Shown here: one piece after another, positions 15,189 to 22,234 of the stretch
Layout of the letters: every line of letters starts with the position of its first letter
Position numbering within the stretch: the stretch's first letter is position 1
Notes under the pieces: generated by a model
Told to the model about the DNA's origin: nothing
The model's input: the letters and a program-made list of their open reading frames with translations, nothing else
Databases searched by the model: none
NCBI GenBank assembly: GCA_964519955.1
Contig: CAZFLM010000091.1
Span: forward strand, 1 to 22,422
From: CAZFLM01 sp964519955
GTDB taxonomy: Bacteria; Armatimonadota; Chthonomonadetes; Chthonomonadales; CAJBBX01
Reading direction: 5' to 3'
Length of the DNA: 22,422 nucleotides
Made by a program: the position numbers and the translations under genes

Positions 15189-16682
15189 ATGTCACGAGAC
15201 CTCATCATCGCACACGATGTCGGCACGTCGGGCAACAAGGCCGCCCTCTTCGACTCGGCGGGCCGCCTGCTCGCCTCCTTCACGGCGCCGTATGACACCA
15301 GCCGGCCGCACCCCGGATGGGCCGAGCAGGACCCCGACGAGTGGTGGAGCGCGGTCTGCTTGACGACGCGCCGCCTGCTGGACTGCGTGCCGGATGCCGA
15401 CCGCCGGGTCGCAGGAGTCGGGTTCAGCGCCATGATGAATGGCGTCGTCCTCGTCGACGAAGACGGCGCATCGGTGCGCCCCGCACTCATCCACGCGGAC
15501 ATCCGCGGCGCGGACACGTGCCGCCAGCTCGCCGAGGCCCTGCCCCCGGAGCGCGCCTACGACATCTCCGGCCACCGCCTCGAGCCCTACTTCAGCCTGG
15601 CCAAGCTGGCGTGGCTGGCCCGGCACGAGCCGGAGGCGCTTGGGCGAGCGCGGTGGTGCCTGCAAGCGAAGGACTTCCTGGCCGGACGCCTCAGCGGGCG
15701 CTATGGCGTGACGGACCCATCGGACGCCTCGCTGACCGGGCTGCTCGACCTGCGGGCCGATGCCTGGTCGGAGGAGTTGGTGTCCGCCTCCGGCGTGCCG
15801 CGCCGGCTCTTGCCCGAGATCGTCCCCTCGACCACAGTCGTCGGTCAGGTCACGCGCGAGGCCTCGGAGGCCACTCACCTGCCCGAGGGCATCCCGGTGG
15901 TGCTCGGCGGCGGCGACGGGGCGTGCGCCACGGCGGGCGCCGGCGCGTTCGATATCGGAGACGCCTACCACTACCTCGGGTCCAGCTCGTGGCTGGCGGT
16001 GGTGACCGATGGCTATCGCCCCGATCCGATGCAGCGCATCACCACGCTGCGCGGCCTGCCGCCCGGGCTGCACGTCGCGTACGGCACCGCCCAGTCTGCA
16101 GGGACCTGCCTCGAGTGGTTCCTCGGCTCGATCGGCTTGGGCGCTGAGGAGCGCGATCCCTGGCAGGCTCTCGAGGCGCTGATACAGGGCGCACAGCCAG
16201 GTTCCGATGGCCTGCTGTTTCTGCCATACTTGCAGGGCGAGCGGGCGCCCATCTGGGATCCGAACGCGCGAGGGGCATTTGCCGGCCTGACGCTGCAGCA
16301 CGGACGGGCGCACCTCGCGCGGGCCGTTCACGAGGGCATTGCGCTGGCGCTGGGCAGCATCCTCGCGGTGTTCGACGAGATGGGCCTGGGACCGAGGCAG
16401 GTGCGCGCGCTCGGCGGGGGCATGCGCAGCGCCACATGGCGCTCGATCCTCGCCGCAGTCTACGGAAGGCCGTTGGTGGTGCTGGACCGGCTGACCGAGG
16501 CGACCGCGTGCGGAGCAGCGATGGCCACCGCGGTGGGCGTAGGCCTTGCCGCCACCTGGCAAGAGGCACGCCGCATGGCGCCCGAGGGCTCCTTGGAGGA
16601 GCCGGACGCCAGACTGGTGGAGGCCTATGCCGAGGCGGCCGCGCGATTCCGGCGGCTGTATCCGGCCTTAAGAGGCGTGTGA
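15189..16682 (+). CDS. FGGY-family carbohydrate kinase, xylulokinase-like
   Basis: A 497-residue cytoplasmic sugar kinase of full family length. The N-terminal ATP-phosphate loop is AHDVGTSGNKAALFD (D10). PYDTSRPHPGWAEQDPDEWW and the GVGFSAMMNGVVLVDEDG segment follow the xylulokinase pattern. The catalytic aspartate is D243 in VVLGGGDGACATAGAGA. The C-terminal ALGGGMRSATWRSILAAVYGRPL is the adenosine-binding motif. It lacks an isomerase or transporter neighbour, so D-xylulose is only the most likely substrate; other ketoses or polyols are possible. ATG 15189 lies 6 bases after the methyltransferase stop with little Shine-Dalgarno, which points to coupled translation. Confidence 0.85.
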   Translation: MSRDLIIAHDVGTSGNKAALFDSAGRLLASFTAPYDTSRPHPGWAEQDPDEWWSAVCLTTRRLLDCVPDADRRVAGVGFSAMMNGVVLVDEDGASVRPALIHADIRGADTCRQLAEALPPERAYDISGHRLEPYFSLAKLAWLARHEPEALGRARWCLQAKDFLAGRLSGRYGVTDPSDASLTGLLDLRADAWSEELVSASGVPRRLLPEIVPSTTVVGQVTREASEATHLPEGIPVVLGGGDGACATAGAGAFDIGDAYHYLGSSSWLAVVTDGYRPDPMQRITTLRGLPPGLHVAYGTAQSAGTCLEWFLGSIGLGAEERDPWQALEALIQGAQPGSDGLLFLPYLQGERAPIWDPNARGAFAGLTLQHGRAHLARAVHEGIALALGSILAVFDEMGLGPRQVRALGGGMRSATWRSILAAVYGRPLVVLDRLTEATACGAAMATAVGVGLAATWQEARRMAPEGSLEEPDARLVEAYAEAAARFRRLYPALRGV

Positions 16683-16708
16683 CCGACAATGGAGAACCAG
16701 ACTGCCCT

Positions 16709-17656
16709 ATGACCCAACCTCTCACCGCAACCACAGCATGGCGCGGCTCCGCGAGGGATCGCGGCACGGCGCGGCTGCAGTGCGCGCAGATCGCCGTCGT
16801 GGCCGCAGTGGCCTTGTCCGCCCTGTCGTCGCCACGCCAGGCGGCGGGACCTCAGACCGGCGGCCCGGCCGGTCAGCCCGAATCGGCCTACCTGACCGCG
16901 GCCGAGATCGGCGCGAAGCAGGAGTACGAGCTGGAGCGTCACATCCAGTTTGCCAAGATCGTCCGCGGCAACCCGAAGTTGCGCGAGGTGGCGCTTACGT
17001 TCGACGACGGGCCGCACGGCGAACGCACGGCGCAGTACCTCGATGTGCTGAAGCGCGAGCGGGTGAAGGCGACCTTCTTCCTCGTGGGACGCATGGTAGA
17101 CAAGTACCCAGAGCTGGCGCAGCGCATGGTGGCGGAGGGGCATGAGGTGGCCAACCACACCTATGACCACCTCCGGTTGCCCACCATATCGGTCAAGCAG
17201 GCCGAGTGGGAACTGCGCGAGGGCGCCAGGGCGATCGACCGTGCGGTCGGCAGTCCGACTCGCCTCTTCCGGCCTCCCGGCGGCGAGTACGACGACGAAA
17301 CGGTCGACCTCGTGAAGCGGATGGGCTACGTGATGGTGCTGTGGACCGACGATCCGGCCGACTTCGTGAGCCCGGCCCCGGGAACCATCGAGGAGCGTGT
17401 CGTCGGCCGGCTATCGAACGGAGGCATCCTACTCCTGCACGACGGGCTTCCGAACACGCTGGAGGTGCTGCCGAAGCTGATCCGCGCGATCCGGGCCAAG
17501 GGGTACAAGTTCGTAACGTGCTCCCAGATGGCTCGCCGGGGTGGCGTGGTCATTCGGGGCGGCCCGCGCATCGCGCCGGGCAAGATCCCCTCGGCGGGGC
17601 AGCGCCCCCAGAGGCCGGCGCGTGGCGTGGCCTTCGGTAGGCAACAGAGCGGTTGA
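16709..17656 (+). CDS. Membrane-anchored or secreted polysaccharide deacetylase (NodB domain, CE4)
   Basis: A 315-residue protein predicted to remove N- or O-acetyl groups from a cell-envelope glycan such as peptidoglycan or a chitin-like polymer. Residues about 25-45 (QCAQIAVVAAVALSALSS) are a signal or anchor segment. The NodB domain (about 90-290) has the metal motif TFDDGPH (D99, D100), the zinc pair NHTYDH (H150, H154), RPPGGEYD, and the final LLHDG with H244, so all five CE4 motifs are present. ATG 16709 is chosen because the longer frame runs back into the kinase gene. GGAGA lies 13 bases upstream, a rather long spacing. A 7-codon frame (16689-16712) ends on this ATG as ATGA. The gene converges on the phnE-like gene with 18 bases between. 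Confidence 0.88.
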   Translation: MTQPLTATTAWRGSARDRGTARLQCAQIAVVAAVALSALSSPRQAAGPQTGGPAGQPESAYLTAAEIGAKQEYELERHIQFAKIVRGNPKLREVALTFDDGPHGERTAQYLDVLKRERVKATFFLVGRMVDKYPELAQRMVAEGHEVANHTYDHLRLPTISVKQAEWELREGARAIDRAVGSPTRLFRPPGGEYDDETVDLVKRMGYVMVLWTDDPADFVSPAPGTIEERVVGRLSNGGILLLHDGLPNTLEVLPKLIRAIRAKGYKFVTCSQMARRGGVVIRGGPRIAPGKIPSAGQRPQRPARGVAFGRQQSG

Positions 17657-17674
17657 GGCGGCGGGGCGCGACCG

Positions 17675-18436
17675 CTAGACGAGGCGGCGGCGGATCTGGT
17701 AGCTAACCTGATCCGCCGTCAGCACGAGGGCCACGATCACGAGCACGTAAGTGGCCACCTTGTGCCAGGCGAAGTAGTTGATCTGGGCGATGAGTTCGAA
17801 GCCGATGCCGCCCGCCCCGACGATGCCCAGGATCGTGGCGGTGCTGATGCCGAGTTCCCAGGCGTAGAGCGTGTGGCTCAGGTATTGCGGAAGCGCCTGC
17901 GGGAGCATGGCGTAGACGAACACCTGGAGCGGGCTGCCGCCGGCCGCCTTCACCGCCTCGCAAGGGGCCGGGTGGACACTCTCGAGTGCCTCGGCGAAGA
18001 GCTTCGCCAGCATGACGAACGACCCCACGCCGATGCCGAGCGCCCCCGGGAACGGCCCCAGGCCCACCATGTAGACGAAGAGCACTGCGTACACAAACGC
18101 TGGAATGGCGCGCAGCACATTGAGGCCGGTCTTCACCGCGGTGCTGAACCAGTGCGGGAGTGCCGAGGTGCGCGCGGCGAGGAAGCTGACGGGAACCGCG
18201 AGCAGGAAGCCCAGGAAGGTGCCCACGATCGCCATCTGCAGCGTGACGATGAGGGCCGGCCACGCCTTGTCGAACACGGCAAAGTCGGGCGGATACATCT
18301 CGCGCAGGTAACGCCCCGCTCGCAGCATCCCTTCCACGAGCCGGCCCGGCTGGAACTCGCTGCCAACGAGCGCCCACCACAGAATGCCGACGATCGCCCC
18401 GCCGCCTACCACGCGTCCCACGTTACGCATCCGCAT
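17675..18436 (-). CDS. phnE: Phosphonate-type ABC transporter permease (PhnE family)
   Basis: A 253-residue inner-membrane permease with about six helices. The cytoplasmic EAA loop EAVKAAGGSPLQVFVYAMLPQALP and GISTATILGIVGAGGIGFEL are typical of PhnE, the membrane subunit for phosphonate, phosphite or related organophosphorus uptake. VFDKAWPALIVTLQMAIVGTFLG opens the transport domain. ATG 18436 follows GGAGGTGATC, a perfect match to the 16S 3' end at 8 bases spacing, so translation should be strong. A TACAAT at 18457-18462 (minus strand) could be a -10 box, but no good -35 is seen. No PhnC ATPase or PhnD binding protein is adjacent in the window, so it depends on partners encoded elsewhere. 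Confidence 0.85.
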   Translation of the reverse strand: MRMRNVGRVVGGGAIVGILWWALVGSEFQPGRLVEGMLRAGRYLREMYPPDFAVFDKAWPALIVTLQMAIVGTFLGFLLAVPVSFLAARTSALPHWFSTAVKTGLNVLRAIPAFVYAVLFVYMVGLGPFPGALGIGVGSFVMLAKLFAEALESVHPAPCEAVKAAGGSPLQVFVYAMLPQALPQYLSHTLYAWELGISTATILGIVGAGGIGFELIAQINYFAWHKVATYVLVIVALVLTADQVSYQIRRRLV

Positions 18437-18560
18437 AGGCGATCACCTCCGTCGGCATTGTACCTCGCGATGGCCGGGGCCCCAGACGCCCGGCAGAGCC
18501 CCAGGCGAGGCGCCACAAGCACGCAGCGCTGCCGCCGGGACTCCTCCATCGCCTCTGCGC

Positions 18561-18588
18561 CGCCGGCACTCGTGGCAAGATGCCGGCG
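18561..18588. repeat. 8-bp inverted repeat next to the module A terminator
   Basis: CGCCGGCA (18561-18568) and TGCCGGCG (18581-18588) enclose a 12-nt loop. It lies between the phnE start and the 17-bp hairpin at 18601-18646, giving two hairpins in tandem on the minus-strand exit from module A. Confidence 0.45.
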
Positions 18589-18600
18589 TCAGTACCTCAA

Positions 18601-18646
18601 CACGAGCATGAGTGCGGCGCCTCAGGCAACCGCACTCATGCTCGTG
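18601..18646 (-). terminator. Perfect 17-bp hairpin ending module A
   Basis: CACGAGCATGAGTGCGG (18601-18617) and its exact complement (18630-18646) flank a 12-nt loop that itself can pair (GCC/GGC). It lies 20 bases past the lipoprotein stop at 18667. The tail on the minus strand is TTGAGG, so it is not a classic U-tract terminator. The position after the last gene of the module still favours termination or 3'-end protection. Confidence 0.6.
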
Positions 18647-18666
18647 CTATCCGTCGGGCCGACAGG

Positions 18667-18924
18667 TTACTTCAGGCCACCCCGAAGGTCCGTGGTATTC
18701 GCACCGGGCGGCGCCGCCATCGGTGAAGCCACACCGGCCCCACCACCAGCAGGTCCGCCGACCTTGCCCATCGGCGGGCGGCTAGTCTGCGGTGTTCCCG
18801 CAGCGTTTCCGCCGCCAGGCGCGGCTGGCGCAGGCGCCTCTGAGCTGCTGCAGCCTGCTACCCCGATGACAGCGGCACATGCCACGGCGAGTAGCCACGC
18901 GCGTCCCCGTATGGTAGTACTCAT
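18667..18924 (-). CDS. Small Pro/Gly-rich lipoprotein, module A
   Basis: An 85-residue protein of unknown function. Residues 1-24 are a lipoprotein signal peptide (RGRAWLLAVACAAVIGVAG) with the lipobox VAGC at C25. The mature part is about 60 residues, low in complexity and rich in Pro, Gly and Ala (APAPAAPGGGN, GGPAGGGAGVA), so probably disordered and tethered to a membrane. The gene begins one base after the prepilin stop (TAG-C-ATG), with GGAG 11 bases upstream inside the prepilin gene, so the two are surely co-expressed. Module B has a comparable lipoprotein in the same position with little sequence identity. A role in assembling or anchoring the pilin-like protein is inferred from position only. 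Confidence 0.75.
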   Translation of the reverse strand: MSTTIRGRAWLLAVACAAVIGVAGCSSSEAPAPAAPGGGNAAGTPQTSRPPMGKVGGPAGGGAGVASPMAAPPGANTTDLRGGLK

Positions 18925-18925
18925 G

Positions 18926-19759
18926 CTAGTTCGTGCTCCACTGGTACACGTTCGCGTTGGTCAGCACAACCGAGGTGTCGGCCACGCCCGGCGCAACATT
19001 GGTGCCCGCGGTGAGCGCGCCCCACTTGTTGTACTTGCTGTGCCCGTCCACGTACGCGACGTTCATCCCATCCTGGTGCCGAGGACCGGAGAACCCGTAG
19101 TACTGAGGCTGCGTCCCGCCAGTGCGCCAGTCCCATCCGCCGAGGCCGGAGCCGTTAACCCATACGCAGCGATCCGCCGACGGGTACGCGATTGCGTACT
19201 CCACGGGCCCCGCGACGCCCACCCAGCCATAGGACTTGGTGTACAACCAGTCGTTGACACTGTCAACGAACGCAACGGTCGACGCCGGGCGGTTTACCGC
19301 GGCGACGCTCACGGCCAGGCTGGTGGCGCAGTCGCCCATGAACGGTGAGAGCGCCGGGTAGTTGTAGCCGTAGGCCGGGAAGAGCTGCCAGTTGCGGATC
19401 CACGAGACGTTGCTGCCGGCGGTGTAGATGCCGCCGTTGGAGATGCTGGGGCACGCGTAGATGGTCCAGGTCTTGATGTAGGGCTGCATCATGCGCGGCC
19501 ACCACCAGTTGTAGTCGGGGTTCCACAGGTCGGAGGCGCCGGGAAGCTTGTACTGCTGCAGGACCATGGTCTCGTCATAGTCTTGCATGTACATCTGGAA
19601 CGCGAGGACCACCTGCTTCGAGTTGGAAAGACAGGACGTCGTACGCGCCTTCTCTCTCGCCTGGGCAAACACAGGGAACAGGATAGCAGCGAGAATGGCG
19701 ATGATCGCGATTACGACTAGCAGCTCAATCAGCGTGAAGCCTCTGTTGCTCTTCGACAT
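18926..19759 (-). CDS. Prepilin-like secreted protein with H-X9-DG motif (DUF1559-like), module A
   Basis: A 277-residue type IV pilin-like or pseudopilin-like protein. MSKSNRG|FTLIELLVVIAI is a class III prepilin signal: short basic leader, cleavage after G7, Glu at +5, then a hydrophobic helix. FPVFAQAREKAR and LSNSKQVVLAFQMYMQDYDE follow. The C-terminal RHQDGMNVAYVDGHSKY gives the H-X9-DG motif of the DUF1559-type family, whose function is unsettled. Start ATG 19759 follows GGAGGG with 8 bases between. The frame is open much further upstream, but that stretch is the non-coding leader. It is expressed from the promoter at 20241-20269 through a leader of about 475 nt and is followed at once by the lipoprotein gene. 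Confidence 0.9.
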   Translation of the reverse strand: MSKSNRGFTLIELLVVIAIIAILAAILFPVFAQAREKARTTSCLSNSKQVVLAFQMYMQDYDETMVLQQYKLPGASDLWNPDYNWWWPRMMQPYIKTWTIYACPSISNGGIYTAGSNVSWIRNWQLFPAYGYNYPALSPFMGDCATSLAVSVAAVNRPASTVAFVDSVNDWLYTKSYGWVGVAGPVEYAIAYPSADRCVWVNGSGLGGWDWRTGGTQPQYYGFSGPRHQDGMNVAYVDGHSKYNKWGALTAGTNVAPGVADTSVVLTNANVYQWSTN

Positions 19760-20234
19760 TCGAACTCCCTCCGCTCTGAATGACGATAAGGCACAATGAG
19801 CGAGGACTGCTGCTGCAGGGGCCGTCCGACTCCTCGCCCTGCCGCTACGGCCCCGGCCGCTTCCTCCACTCCGAGGAGGAAGCGCCCATCGTACGGTGCC
19901 CAACTGGTCGTCCGCGCCGTTGCGAGGCGACTGGCCACCAGGTGTGGCGCCGCGAGGCCCGGAGCATCCCATTGCGTTCGCGGTCGCTTTGGGAAGTCGC
20001 GTCTCCGGCTCCAACTGGGCGCGCATGGCCGACGGAGACCGTCGGGCCAGCGCTCTGCAAGCCGATAGGCTGGAGGAACCACTGCCGACGCTGCGGGAGG
20101 AGGGGCCACAACATCTGGCCCAGAAAGGGCAAACCGCGGCAGTCGCGACCAAAGGTGGTCGGAACAGTCCGCGGTGACGGTTCCTCATGGGGGACACCGG
20201 CAGAGCGTTCTGCCGGAACCCATTGAGCTTACGT
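19760..20234 (-). ncRNA. Candidate structured leader RNA, copy A
   Basis: An untranslated leader of about 475 nt from the predicted start near 20234 to the prepilin ATG. Helices I can draw (minus strand): 20216-20209/20204-20197 (8 bp, loop ACGC); a closing 8-bp helix 20186-20179/20080-20073 (GAGGAACC with GGTTCCTC) enclosing 20175-20169/20139-20133, 20161-20156/20151-20146 and 20121-20116/20108-20103; then 20045-20039/20035-20029, 19884-19875/19867-19858 (10 bp) and 19854-19847/19825-19818. All but the last have counterparts at +1929 in copy B with nearly the same sequence. Substitutions do not favour third codon positions in the longest frame (5, 8 and 11 at positions 1, 2 and 3). I know of no named RNA family matching it. 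The 5' end is predicted, not measured. Confidence 0.55.
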
Positions 20235-20240
20235 ACACTA

Positions 20241-20269
20241 ACGATAACACCCAACTGGCCGTTTGTCAA
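20241..20269 (-). promoter_or_regulatory. sigma70-type promoter of prepilin module A
   Basis: On the minus strand TTGACA (20269-20264), 17 bases, then TATCGT (20246-20241). The same hexamers and spacing occur in copy B. Predicted start near 20234. Confidence 0.75.
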
Positions 20270-20278
20270 GGGCCTCTG

Positions 20279-20305
20279 TCGACGCAACCACTCGCAAGGC
20301 GTCGA
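20279..20305 (-). promoter_or_regulatory. Operator-like dyad upstream of promoter A
   Basis: TCGACGC (20279-20285), 13 bases, GCGTCGA (20299-20305). It ends 9 bases upstream of the -35 box. The dyad, its spacing and its distance from the promoter are the same in module B. Confidence 0.45.
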
Positions 20306-20402
20306 GGCGCTGGCGGGGGCATGTCCGGCTGGCGCCGCAGCGGCCCCTGTCGCTCCGTTCCTGTGCGAGCGAGGGCAGCACCACGCGGTACCCAGCATGA
20401 GC

Positions 20403-20446
20403 CGCGTCGCAGACTGCGCACCGGCTCCAACCACGCGCTGCCCGGC
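20403..20446. repeat. 44-bp distal conserved block, copy A
   Basis: It matches 22376-22419 with three differences. About 70 bases of unconserved sequence (20332-20402) separate it from the main repeat. The terminator of module B follows 18 bases further on. I see no gene or known motif in it. Confidence 0.8.
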
Positions 20447-20463
20447 ATGTCGACACGCCGGAC

Positions 20464-20507
20464 ACGCAAGAAGCCGCGAGGGAAGATGCCCTCGCGGCTT
20501 CTTGCGT
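20464..20507 (-). terminator. 19-bp perfect hairpin terminator ending module B
   Basis: ACGCAAGAAGCCGCGAGGG (20464-20482) and its exact complement (20489-20507) enclose the 6-nt loop AAGATG. It lies 37 bases past the lipoprotein stop at 20544. The descending minus-strand arm is GGCTTCTTGCGT. It insulates module B from the leader of module A. Confidence 0.8.
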
Positions 20508-20543
20508 TGGCCTTCAAGTACCAGGCGCACTAGCTATCGGCAA

Positions 20544-20789
20544 CTACTCCGTAGTAGGCGCCTGCGTCGTGCCGCTGGCTCCACCAGGCGTAGTGCTCGG
20601 CTGAACGGGCGCACCGCCGCCGCCCGGCGTAGAGACCCCGCCCTGAGACGAGACGGCCGTCCGCCCCTGCGAGTCGGGCTTCGGCGGCTGCCCGAACGGC
20701 TCAGCGTCCTTCTTGGCGCCGCACCCAGCGGAGGCCACGATCGCCACGAGGGCAACCAGTGCGGCGGCGAACGTCAGTCTTCTGTTCAT
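20544..20789 (-). CDS. Small Pro/Gly-rich lipoprotein, module B
   Basis: An 81-residue protein of unknown function. Residues 1-22 form a signal peptide (NRRLTFAAALVALVAIVASAG) with the candidate lipobox SAGC at C23, followed by GAKKDAEPFGQPPKPD. The mature tail is rich in Gly, Pro, Thr and Ser (STPGGGGAPVQPS, TTPGGASGTTQAP) and likely disordered. I chose ATG 20789 because AAGGG lies at good spacing. A TTG two codons earlier (20795) is too close to that site. It starts 39 bases after the prepilin stop and is followed by the terminator at 20464. It matches the module A lipoprotein in size, composition and gene order but not closely in sequence. Confidence 0.75.
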   Translation of the reverse strand: MNRRLTFAAALVALVAIVASAGCGAKKDAEPFGQPPKPDSQGRTAVSSQGGVSTPGGGGAPVQPSTTPGGASGTTQAPTTE

Positions 20790-20828
20790 CAGCAATGCCC
20801 TTCTTGAATACGGTCGCGTTCGTGAAGC

Positions 20829-21689
20829 CTACGGAGCAAAGTCCGGTCGGAAGAGCCACGGATGGCAACCGTCCCACCAGTAGCTGAACGTGCCGCTCGA
20901 CGACAGGACCGACCCATCGGTCGGGCTGGTGCTAGCGAATGCATCGGTGTCACCGTTGCCACGCAGGACGGCGAACTTCACGTGGCCATCGGCATACGAG
21001 CGGTTGTCGCCACCGGTGTGGACCCAGACGCTGTAGCTAGGCTGGCCGCTGTAGACGATGAGGCGGCTCGTCGAGCCGTTGCCGCTGCCGCCGCAAGGAA
21101 CGTACGTGCAGGCAGAGTTGCCGTCCGCGCAGTTGAGCAGCGGGTTGGCATGCGTGTAGCCGACCGGGCCGCTCTTCTCGAAACCGTTCCAGGCCAGGAT
21201 AACCGCAGCCGGCGCGGCCACAGACGCAAGCGGAGCGCTGTTGAAGAGCCCGTTCATCGACTCGACGATGCGCGGCGGGGCGTAGTTCGTCGCGGCGGTG
21301 CTGATGGTCCACGCCATGGAGGAAGGACAGTCGAGGACCTGGTGGTTCTTCATGTACGGCTGGGTGGCGGTCACCCAGGTTGCGTACCGGATCGCGGCGT
21401 ACGGAGCGGCCCCGCGCAGATCCGGCGGCGTGGTGACGAAGATGGGCGAGTTACCGCCGGTCCAGGTCGCGCCGTTCTTGGCGCTCGTCTGAGGGAACGT
21501 CTCGTCGTAGTCCTGGATGTACTGGAGGATCGCCAGGCCAGTCTGCTTGTAGTTGCTGATGCAGCTGGCTGCGCGAGCCTTCTCCCGAGCCTGCGCGAAG
21601 ACCGGGAACAGGATTGCGGCGAGAATTGCGATGATGGCGATGACGACTAACAACTCGATAAGCGTGAAGCCCTTGTTGCGGGTCTGCAT
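20829..21689 (-). CDS. Prepilin-like secreted protein with H-X9-DG motif (DUF1559-like), module B
   Basis: A 286-residue pilin-like or pseudopilin-like protein. MQTRNKG|FTLIELLVVIAI gives prepilin-peptidase cleavage after G7 and Glu at +5. The following FPVFAQAREKAR and SNYKQTGLAILQYIQDYDETFP match module A. The rest is different apart from short motifs such as QPYMK and a downstream CP (VLDCPSS), and HTGGDNRSYADGHVKF, the H-X9-DG motif. It has several cysteines in the middle (NCADGNSACTYVPCGG) and an extension of about 40 residues after the motif. ATG 21689 follows GGAGGG by 8 bases. It is driven by the promoter at 22170-22198 through a 474-nt leader and followed by its own lipoprotein gene. 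Confidence 0.9.
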   Translation of the reverse strand: MQTRNKGFTLIELLVVIAIIAILAAILFPVFAQAREKARAASCISNYKQTGLAILQYIQDYDETFPQTSAKNGATWTGGNSPIFVTTPPDLRGAAPYAAIRYATWVTATQPYMKNHQVLDCPSSMAWTISTAATNYAPPRIVESMNGLFNSAPLASVAAPAAVILAWNGFEKSGPVGYTHANPLLNCADGNSACTYVPCGGSGNGSTSRLIVYSGQPSYSVWVHTGGDNRSYADGHVKFAVLRGNGDTDAFASTSPTDGSVLSSSGTFSYWWDGCHPWLFRPDFAP

Positions 21690-22163
21690 CTGGTAGTCCC
21701 TCCGCTTTCAGTAGCGATCGCTGATTCTCCGCGAGCACACATGGTACGGCGGCGCGAGCCCCTCGCTGAGCCCGTACCGCCTACGCCGCGTCCTCCACTC
21801 CGAGGAGGAAGCGCCGATCGTACGGTGCCCACCTGGTCGTCCGCGCCGCTGCAAGGCGACTGGCCACCAGGTGTGGCGCCACGAAGCCCGGAGCATCCCA
21901 TTGCGTACGCGCTCGCACTGGGAGATGGCGTCTCCGGCTCCAACTGGATGCGCATGGCCGACGGGGACCGTCGGGCCAGCGCTCAAGATGCCGATAGGCT
22001 GGAGGAACCAGTGTCGACGCTGCGGGAGGAGGGGCCACGACATCTGGCCCGGATAGGGCAAACCGCGGCAGTCGCGACCACACGTGGTCGGATCAGTCCG
22101 CGGCGACGGTTCCTCATGGGGCACACCGGCAGATTGTTCTGCCGGCACCCATTGAGCTTACAC
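21690..22163 (-). ncRNA. Candidate structured leader RNA, copy B
   Basis: The counterpart of the leader at 19760-20234 and the same length within a base. Helices: 22145-22138/22133-22126 (loop ACAA instead of ACGC); 22115-22108/22009-22002 closing helix; 22104-22098/22068-22062, where one A-U pair becomes G-U; 22090-22085/22080-22075 with loop CGTG instead of CCTT; 22050-22045/22037-22032; 21974-21968/21964-21958; 21813-21804/21796-21787 with one mismatch. The last hairpin (21778-21772/21749-21743, GGTACGG with CCGTACC) has no sequence similarity to copy A but stands in the same place. Confidence 0.55.
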
Positions 22164-22169
22164 ATACTA

Positions 22170-22198
22170 ACGATAGCACCCAACTAGCCGTTTGTCAA
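22170..22198 (-). promoter_or_regulatory. sigma70-type promoter of prepilin module B
   Basis: Minus strand TTGACA (22198-22193), 17 bases, TATCGT (22175-22170). Identical hexamers and spacing to copy A. Predicted start near 22163. Confidence 0.75.
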
Positions 22199-22207
22199 GG
22201 GCCTCTA

Positions 22208-22234
22208 TCGACGCAACCACTCGCATGGCGTCGA
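22208..22234 (-). promoter_or_regulatory. Operator-like dyad upstream of promoter B
   Basis: TCGACGC (22208-22214), 13 bases, GCGTCGA (22228-22234). It stands 9 bases upstream of the -35 box, as in copy A. Both arms are unchanged between copies, whereas one position in the 13-base centre differs. Confidence 0.45.

Larger units (their letters stand above)
19861..20331 (-). repeat. 471-bp duplicated promoter-leader block, copy A
   Basis: It aligns without gaps to 21790-22260 at a constant offset of 1929. I count 45 differences in 471 positions (about 90% identity). It includes the operator-like dyad, the promoter and most of the leader. Confidence 0.9.

Noticed and set aside
18437..18666. Possible gene between phnE and the module A lipoprotein
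   Set aside because: No frame with a ribosome-binding site. The stretch is accounted for by two tandem hairpins and a possible -10 box.
19845..20132. Conserved 95-residue frame in leader A, matching a 146-residue frame in leader B (21708-22148)
   Set aside because: The peptides look alike only because the DNA is 90% identical. Differences are spread over all codon positions and many change the amino acid, and no ribosome-binding site is seen.
20238..20465. 75-residue frame ending near the promoter, with a similar C-terminus in 22167-22394
   Set aside because: It contains the dyad and promoter, its first half is unrelated between copies, and the shared end is explained by DNA identity.
18926..20530. 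Prepilin A frame extended to a 534-residue protein
   Set aside because: The open frame continues through the leader, promoter and terminator hairpin by GC bias alone. The prepilin signal must be N-terminal, and ATG 19759 has a good ribosome-binding site.
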